Below are positions 56,690 to 64,000 of a stretch of 64,000 bases of DNA, piece by piece. A model generated the notes under the pieces. It searched no databases, was not told the origin of the DNA, and saw nothing but the letters and a program-made list of their open reading frames with translations. The first letter of the stretch is position 1; each line of letters starts with the position of its first letter. The position numbers and the translations under genes were made by a program. The stretch lies in assembly GCA_020736575.1 (NCBI GenBank), contig JAGPYM010000083.1, positions 19,400-83,399 of the forward strand, in the 5' to 3' direction. The DNA is from Thelonectria olida (lineage: Eukaryota; Ascomycota; Sordariomycetes; Hypocreales; Nectriaceae).

Positions 56690-56805
56690 AGGCCACCTCC
56701 GTTTAGGACGGAACCGGAGGAAATTACTATTTTAGGACAAGCCAGCTAGTATAGTAAATTTAATTAGCTGCCCGGCTATATAAGGAAATAAAGGCCTTTT
56801 TAAGG
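56690..56805. other. GC-richer island with a hairpin in block 3
   Basis: CCACCTCCG..GGACGG..CCGGAGG (56694-56720) is an imperfect inverted repeat, within about 110 bp that escaped most of the AT shift. It could be a surviving terminal or regulatory piece of a transposon. Confidence 0.3.
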
Positions 56806-58910
56806 AATCCAAGCTATTTAAAATATTAGTAAGATTAAGGATTTAAGCAAGCTTTTTATAGTAAGAATTAAGAGTTATTCTTTTAAATGTTTTATTATAT
56901 AGTTAATTATTTAATACTCTTTCTAATAATATATCTTTTAAATTAAGGTTTATTAGCATCTTTTAGCTTAAGATAATATAAAGTAACCCTTTAAAATACT
57001 ATTTTTTTAACCCTTCCTTACCTTATTTAGAGTTATTAGTTAGTTTCTTAGCCTTCCTTACTCCTTATATTATTAGAGATCACACTAGGGAAACGAGGTA
57101 AAAAGACTAGTTATGCAGTTAATAAGTTATATTTAATAACTAGTAATTAATACCTTTTAACTAAATCTATATAACTAGATGCATCTAATTAACTATTTTA
57201 CCTGCACTTTTATACTATTATAAGAACTTATATAGTAAAAGAAGGAAGGCAAGAGATAGAAAGTATAGTATTTTAAGGATGTAAATAATAAAGTAAAAAT
57301 AAAAAAAAATGCAAATAGTAATATACTTAAAATTCTCTTTAGCTTAAAGATTTTAATAATTAGAGTTAATAATTTTAATTATTTTATTAGTTAATTAAGA
57401 ATTATAAATTAGAAATCCATCTATTATTCTAGTACTATTACTATCTAGTAATCTACTTTCTATAATAACACTCTATTAGTTACAATTATAATAAAACTTA
57501 AACCTTTATATTTTTAATTGGATAAGTAAGACTAAGATTATAGCAACCCTACATAAGATTTTAAGCAAGTTTTAAAATAACCTAAGGCTTCCAGCTGATA
57601 GATTCTGCCTTAAAAGTCTTAATTATACTAAATTTAAAAATAATAATTTTATAATTTCAGTTTTAAAACTAAAAAAAGCTATTTCAAGCTAAAAATAGAA
57701 TAGCTACTTATATTTAAAAAATTAGTAAAGCTAATTAATTAGTCCTTTCTAAAGAAATCTTAGTATTAATTATAATTCTTATTATTATAGTTCTTAGGTT
57801 TCTATACTTAATAGAGTTATTATAATATTTACTATTAGAATATATTTTACTAAAAGATATATAAGGAGGGTAGAATTTAAAATAATAATAAAAGTATTAG
57901 AAGTATTATTTGATTAGAAATTAGAATTAAAAGGATGGAAGTCCTATATTATATATTACTAAAGGCTATATACTATTATTATTACCTCCTTTTATACTTA
58001 TATAACCCTTTTCTTCCTTTATAGGAATAAAACTCTACTTATACCCTTTTAAACTATATTAAATAGTAACAATTAGGGTGCTACTATTATATCAATTAAC
58101 CTATTATAATATTAGTTTATCTTCTTTTTACCCCTCAATCTAGAGAGATTAGGGAACCTTTTAAATAAGTAAATTAAAATACTTAATAATATTATTAAGC
58201 TTTTTAATAGATAGCTAATATACAGTTTAAATTTATACTATTAGCTATAAAGTTTAATAAGAAGTTTAATAGCTGTAATATTATATAATTCTTATAGTAG
58301 TATAATTATTATATAGATAATAGAGCTATTAAAAAACTATATAATTAACTATATTAAATAGTATATTATTAAAATATTCTAATTATATTTAATAAGCTGT
58401 AAAACTACATTTAGGATAAAGCTTAAAAGAACCTTAAGTATATATTTATATATTAAATAAAAATAACTAACCTATATAATAATTAGTTATATATCTTTAA
58501 TACTAAAGCTTTTAAAATAATAATTACTTTTATATTACTCTATTTCTTATTAAATATTAGTATATTTATAAGAAAGTTAATCTAATTAGTTAGAAAGACT
58601 TAATATTTAATATAAAGGCGATTTTTCATACTATACTAGTAGGTATTTAAGACTAAATTTATAAGAAACTTAATAAGGATCCTAATAATATTAGTATTAT
58701 AAGGTATAAAAAGGTCTACATCTAGTTATATAATTTTATTAATTATTAAATCCGACTTAAAGTCTAGTTATTTAAGTCTTTTAAGCTCCTAAAGCTAACT
58801 TTAAAAAAGGCTAATACTACTCTTATATTAATCAATTTATCTAATTTAATACTTAAATAAAACCTAAAAAGAAAAATAATTATTAAAAATAATACCTCTA
58901 TTATAAGAAG

Positions 58911-61422
58911 TTTTAAAAAGAAGTTTAAGTAATTAAATATTAATATCACTTAAAACTAATAAAATATAAGTAATATAAAAGCATATATTACTAAAATAGT
59001 TACTTAAAAACTTAACCTTTTTCTATAAATCTAATAATAGAAATAGTTAATTAGTTTAATAATAACCCTTTAGTATTAATATTAGAACATTTTATAATAG
59101 ATTATACTACTATTATAATTATAATAAAATATTAGTAGAAATTATAAATGCTTTAAAATAATAGAATTAATAAGTATACTAATTATAATAGTCTGCTAGA
59201 GCAGTATAGTATAGAAATTAAAAAATTGCACTTCCCCTAGCCTTAATTTAAAAGTTTATTTAAACTAGTACTTCTATTTAATAACTATTAATCTTTATAC
59301 TAAACACTTTCTTATTTACTTCTAGCTATAATAATTATTAGTTATATAAAAAGTAGGCCTAGCAGCCTAAGTTTTTAAAACCCTATAAAAAAGGAAATTG
59401 CTAATATTAATAAGTTCTTAAGTATAATCTAACTTCCCTATTTAGATTATTACTTATAGTTAGGTTAAATAATAAGAGGGCACTATTACTATATAATACT
59501 AGTACCTTACTATTTAAAACTAATATTATTCTTATTAATAAGCCTACTAAAGCTAATTCCCTATTTAATTCTATTATTTATACCTTACTAATTAAATTAA
59601 TACTATTAAATGCAAGCAATTGTAATATAATAAAAGTAATATTAATATAAAGTAAGAGAATATTTTATAAACCTAAGGAAGAGATAATAATAAAGCTACT
59701 TTTATAAAAATTACTAATAACTTATTTACTAACTTACTAGAGAGTTTTTATAAAAGAAGTTTAATATTATTTAAAGATTTATATTATTTTAATCTAACTT
59801 TAGGATAGACTATTATTATAAGTATAGAGATATTATAAAAGGAGTTAAAAAGATAAACTATATTAAATATAAACTAATTAGTTTATTAGTTAACTTAAAA
59901 ACTTATAAACCTAGATTAAATATAATACTTATAAATATTCTAAAGATTATAAGTAACTATTTTAATAATCTTTCCAAATTAGTAGGACTATATAATACTA
60001 TTTTACTTAATAATCTAATATATATTAAAATAATAGTTAAAATAATATATTTAAATTTAATAACTATATTAAAATTTCTTAATATTCTTTTAATTTATTA
60101 AAAGTATGCCTATATAATAATAACTAAACTTATATAATTAAGCTATTAATATTATTTAATTTAATAATTTATTTATAATTAAGGAGAAAACTATATTATA
60201 ATACTAAACCTTCTAAAAGTCCAAATTTAACTTAATAATCTAAAGGACTAGTACTAGAAGCTATAATTAATATTAGGTCTAAAGAAATATTATTTTAATA
60301 GACCTCTTAACTATATATAGCATTTCTTATAAAAAGGGCACTATAAGTATAATATTATACTCTAATAATATATTAATATATTAGGTAAAGTAATAGTTAA
60401 GCTTTTTATTAGTAATATTTAAATTAAATAGAGGATATATATTATACTACTAGGGAGAGTCTTAATTAGCTTTATTTTAAATATACTATTTATTAGATTA
60501 GTAAGAGTTTTATTTAATTATTTATCTAAAATAATATAATATTACTTTAGTATAATTAGGTAATATATATATTATTACCCCTATTATAAGTAATATTTAT
60601 TAGAAGCCTTTAAAAATAGGCTAATATTTTAAATATATAAAATAACTTCTTATAATATTAATATTTTCTCTACTTATAATTAGGACTAATATAATAATAT
60701 ACTATTATAAGAGGATATTTATTTAATTAAATAGATTCTAAAAGAAGGAGTTATAAATATGCTCTTAACTATTACTAATTATATTATAAAAATATTTTAA
60801 TACACTTTAGAGGCTAAGGATAAACTGCAATTTCTTTATATAGGCCCTTAGCTAGGCTAGAAGGTTATTAAAATTAATACTATATATAAAAAGAAAGGAC
60901 TAAAAGTTTACCTATTAATAATATTCTATCTAATAGAACTATTCCTAAGGGAGATCCTTATTAGAAAGAGAAGAAATAGAATAAAATTATATACCTATTA
61001 GATAAAAATCAAACTATACTAATTATATTATATTAAATTCTCTAAATTAGAACTAGAATCTTATTTTAATATTAAAAGACTTTAAGCTTTAACTAATTAA
61101 ATCTCTAATATATTAACCCTAAAAGAAATTAATATTTTTTATTAAATATTATTTAACTAAGAAGCCACTTTAGTATAGGAATTTAAATATTATAAATTAG
61201 TTAACCCTATTATTACACCCCTGCAAGTTATTAAGGTTATTAAATATAAAGCTTAGTAAGTAGGTAGTATTCCTATTCTAAAGGGAGCTAAAAGGCTAGC
61301 TATTAACCTACTTAAAATATATATAAAGAGAAGGATTTTAGAGGAAGATATATAGTATATAGGAATTCTTAGTTCCTTATTTAAAAGAAGGATAGAAGCT
61401 ATAAATTGATTAATTCGGCTAT
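58911..61422 (+). repeat. Left arm of a large imperfect palindrome
   Basis: This arm is the reverse complement of 61499-64000. The inner end is AATTGATTAATTCGGCTAT (61404-61422) against its complement at 61499-61517. Read on the plus strand, 60740-61400 gives a nearly continuous protein with TAG/TAA breaks (KVIKINTIYKKKGLKVYLLI, then NPIITPLQVIKVIKYKA), so the arm derives from a coding transposon that I cannot name. The left limit is set only by where the right arm leaves the window and may lie further left. Confidence 0.75.
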
Positions 61423-61498
61423 GCCTATAATAGGTATACCCTTTATAAGCTTTAAGCCCTATAGGAGCTAAAGAGTTCTTAAAGGACTTTAAAAGTAT
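61423..61498. other. 76-bp spacer of the palindrome
   Basis: Non-palindromic centre between the arms, with somewhat more G and C than the arms. No target-site duplication or gene is evident. Confidence 0.7.
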
Positions 61499-64000
61499 AT
61501 AGCCGAATTAATCAATCTGTAGCTTCTGTCCTTCTTTTAAATAAGGAACTAAGGATTTCTATATACTGCATATTCTTTCTCTAAAATCCTTCTTTTTATA
61601 TATGTTTTAAGTAGGTTAATAGCTAGTCTTTTAGCTCCCTTTGGAAATAGGAATACTACCTGCTTACTAAGCTTTATATTTAATAACCTTAATAACTTGC
61701 GGGGGTGTAATAATAGGGTTAACTGATTTATAATACTTAAATTCCTATACTAAAGCGGCTTCTTAGTTGAATAATATTTAATAAAAAAATATTAATTTCT
61801 TCTGGGGTTAATATATTAGAGATTTAATTAGTTAAAGCTTAAAGTCTTTTAGTATTAAAATGAGATTCTAGTTCTAATTTGGAGAATTTTAATATAATAT
61901 AGTTAGTATAGTTTGAGTTTTTATCTAATAGGTATATAATTTTATTTTATTTCTTCTCTTTCTAATAAGGATCTCCCTTAGGAATAGTTCTATTAGATAG
62001 AATATTATTAAGTGGGTAAACTTTTAGTCCTTTCTTTTTATATATAATATTAATTTTAATAACCTTTTAGCCTGCCGAGGCTTATATAAAGAAATTGCAG
62101 TTTGTTTTAGCTTTTTAAAGTGTATTAAAATGTTTTTTAATAATATAATTAGTAATAGCTAAAAGTATATTTATAACTCCTTCTTTTAGAATCTATTTAA
62201 TTAAATAAATATCCTTTATAATAGTATATTATTATATTAGTTCTAATTATAAGTAGAGAAAATATTAATATTATAGAAGTTATTTTATATATTTAGAATA
62301 TTAGCCTATTTTTAGAGGCTTCTAATAAATATTGCTTATAATAGGGTAATAATATATATATTACCTAATTATATAAAGTAATATTATATTATTTTAGATA
62401 AATAATTAAATAAAACTCTTACTAATCTAATAAATAGTATATTTAAAATAAAGCTAATTAAGACTCTCCCTAGTAGTATAATATATATCCTCTATTTAAT
62501 TTAAATATTACTAATAAAAAGCTTAATTATTACTTTACCTAATATATTAATATGATTATTAGAGTATAATATTATGCTTATAGTGCCCTTTTTATAAGAA
62601 ATGCTATAGATAGTTAAGAGGTCTACTAAAATAATATTTCCTTTAGACCTAATATTAATTATAGCTTCTAGTACTAGTCTTTTAAGATTATTAAGTTAAA
62701 TTTGGACTTTTAGAAGGTTTAGTATTATAATATAGTTTTCTCCTTAATTATAAATAAATTATTAAATTAAATAATATTAATAGCTTGATTGTATAAGTTT
62801 AGTTATTATTATATAGGCATACTTTTAATAAATTAAACAGAATGTTAAGAAATTTTAATATAGTTGCTAAATTTAAATATATTATTTTAACTGTTATTTT
62901 AATATATATTAGAATTATTAAGTAAAATAGTATTATATAGTTTTACTAATTTGGAAAGATTATTAAAATAGTTACTTATAATCTTTAGAAATTTATAAAT
63001 ATTATATTTAATCTGGGTTTATAGGTTTTTAAGTTAACTAATAAACTAATTAGTTTATTTAATATAGTTTATCTTTTTAACTCTTTTTATATATCCTTAT
63101 ACTTATAATAATAGTCTTTAAAATTAAATTAAAATAATATAAATCCTTTAAAATAATATTAAACTTTTTTATAAAAACTCCCTATAAGTTAGTAAATAAG
63201 TTATTAGTAATTTTTATAAAAAGTAGCTTTATTATTATCTCTTCCTTAGGTTTATAAAATATCTCTTACTTTATATTAATATTACTTTTATTATATTATA
63301 ATTACTTGCATTTAATAGTATTAATTTAATTAGTAAGGTATAAATAATAGGATTAAATAGGAAATTAGCTTTAATAGCTTATTAATAAGAATAATATTAG
63401 TTTTAAATAGTAAGGTACTAGTATTATATAGTAATAGTGCCCTCTTATTATTTAACCTAACTATAAGTAATAATTTAAATAGAAAGTTAAATTATACTTA
63501 AGGAACTTATTAATATTAGCAATTTCTTTTATAGGTTTTAAAAAACTTAGGCTGCTAGGCCTACTTTTATATAACTAATAATTATTATAGCTAAAAGTAA
63601 ATAAGAGAGCATTTAATATAAAGATTAATAGTTATTAAATAGAAGTACTAGTTTAAATAAACTTTTAAATTAAAGCTAGGGGAAGTGCAATTTCTTATTT
63701 TCTATATTACTCTATAGACTAATTATAATTAGTATACTTATTAATTCTATTACTTTAAAGCATTTTATAATTTTACTAAATATGTTTATTATAATATATA
63801 ATAGTAATATATCTATTATAAAATATTCTAATTATTAATATTAAAAGGGTTATTATTAAACTAATTAACTATTTTTCTATTATTAGATTTATAAAAAGTT
63901 AAGTTTTTAAAATATTTTATAATATGCGCTTTTATATTACTTATATTTTATTAGTTTTAAGTAATATTAATACTAATTACTTTAAACTTCTTTTTTTAAA
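61499..64000 (-). repeat. Right arm of the palindrome, cut by the window edge
   Basis: Matches the left arm in reverse throughout; base 64000 pairs with about 58911. Differences are mainly transitions: at one spot the left arm has CCTTAGCTAGGCTAG where the complement of the right has CCTCGGCAGGCTAAA. Each arm thus lost different C:G pairs from a common ancestor, and the arms were mutated separately after they formed. Confidence 0.75.

Larger units (their letters stand above)
52150..64000. repeat. AT-rich, RIP-like block 3, continues past the window
   Basis: Nearly 12 kb of A/T-dominated sequence with no credible host gene. GC-richer patches at 52440-52720 and 56690-56800 stand out. The last 5 kb is a large imperfect palindrome. 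Transposon origin is likely throughout, but apart from the patches below I could not identify the families. Confidence 0.75.

Noticed and set aside
58764..58949. A 61-codon Leu/Ile/Phe-rich minus frame in block 3
   Set aside because: Hydrophobic low-complexity translation is expected by chance in A/T-only DNA.
1..64000. CRISPR arrays, tRNA or rRNA genes, prokaryotic operons
   Set aside because: No regularly spaced short repeats, no cloverleaf or rRNA signature noticed by eye, and the gene structure is fungal.

Overview
This window looks like nuclear DNA of a filamentous ascomycete (Pezizomycotina). Genes carry short GT..AG introns of about 45-75 nt. The families seen are typical of such fungi: a HET-type C-terminus, an NB-ARC/STAND remnant, a TPR-CHAT gene, a fungal PD-(D/E)XK nuclease-like protein, a type-B carboxylesterase, an amidase and an OPT transporter. 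Long stretches are extremely AT-rich and read as transposons riddled with TAA/TAG. That pattern fits repeat-induced point mutation (RIP, C:G to T:A). I cannot name the species.

Layout. (1) 1-5.4 kb: normal composition, with a partial HET C-terminus running off the left edge, an intact secreted carboxylesterase (minus) and gene scraps. (2) About 5.4-10.7 kb: AT-rich block with several degraded copies of one dispersed repeat in both orientations. (3) 10.7-30.5 kb: gene-bearing but decayed island. It holds a membrane protein, an amidase with a 17-nt exon and no recognisable 3' end, a divergent 5'-truncated OPT gene, a frameshifted TPR-CHAT gene, an intact PD-(D/E)XK-like gene, a short interstitial telomere-like repeat and a broken NLR. 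(4) About 30.5-40.8 kb: AT-rich block with a Tad1-like LINE ORF1 remnant, another copy of the dispersed repeat, a Ty3/gypsy element (minus), then LINE EN/RT sequence that becomes less mutated towards 41.7 kb. (5) 41.7-52.1 kb: a two-exon carboxymuconolactone-decarboxylase-like gene, an F-box-like remnant, and an intronless 1751-codon gene ending in a papain/C39-like cysteine protease domain. (6) 52.1-64.0 kb: AT-rich block with an LTR-like patch and an imperfect palindrome with arms of at least 2.5 kb, cut by the right edge.

How it fits together. The island looks like a fast-evolving, possibly subtelomeric, accessory compartment. Genes of classes linked in fungi to self/non-self recognition or programmed death (HET, NLR, CHAT) occur as fragments or broken copies between RIP-mutated transposons. 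The intact or near-intact genes are the esterase, the membrane protein, the PD-(D/E)XK-like gene, the CMD-like gene and the giant ORF. The giant ORF is the best candidate for something undescribed: its layout (regulatory-like beta domain, Gly/Ser-rich segment, conserved Asn/His/Cys cluster, long middle region, C-terminal cysteine protease) resembles large bacterial proteins more than usual fungal ones. No database search was possible, so family names rest on motif recognition and reading-frame logic.
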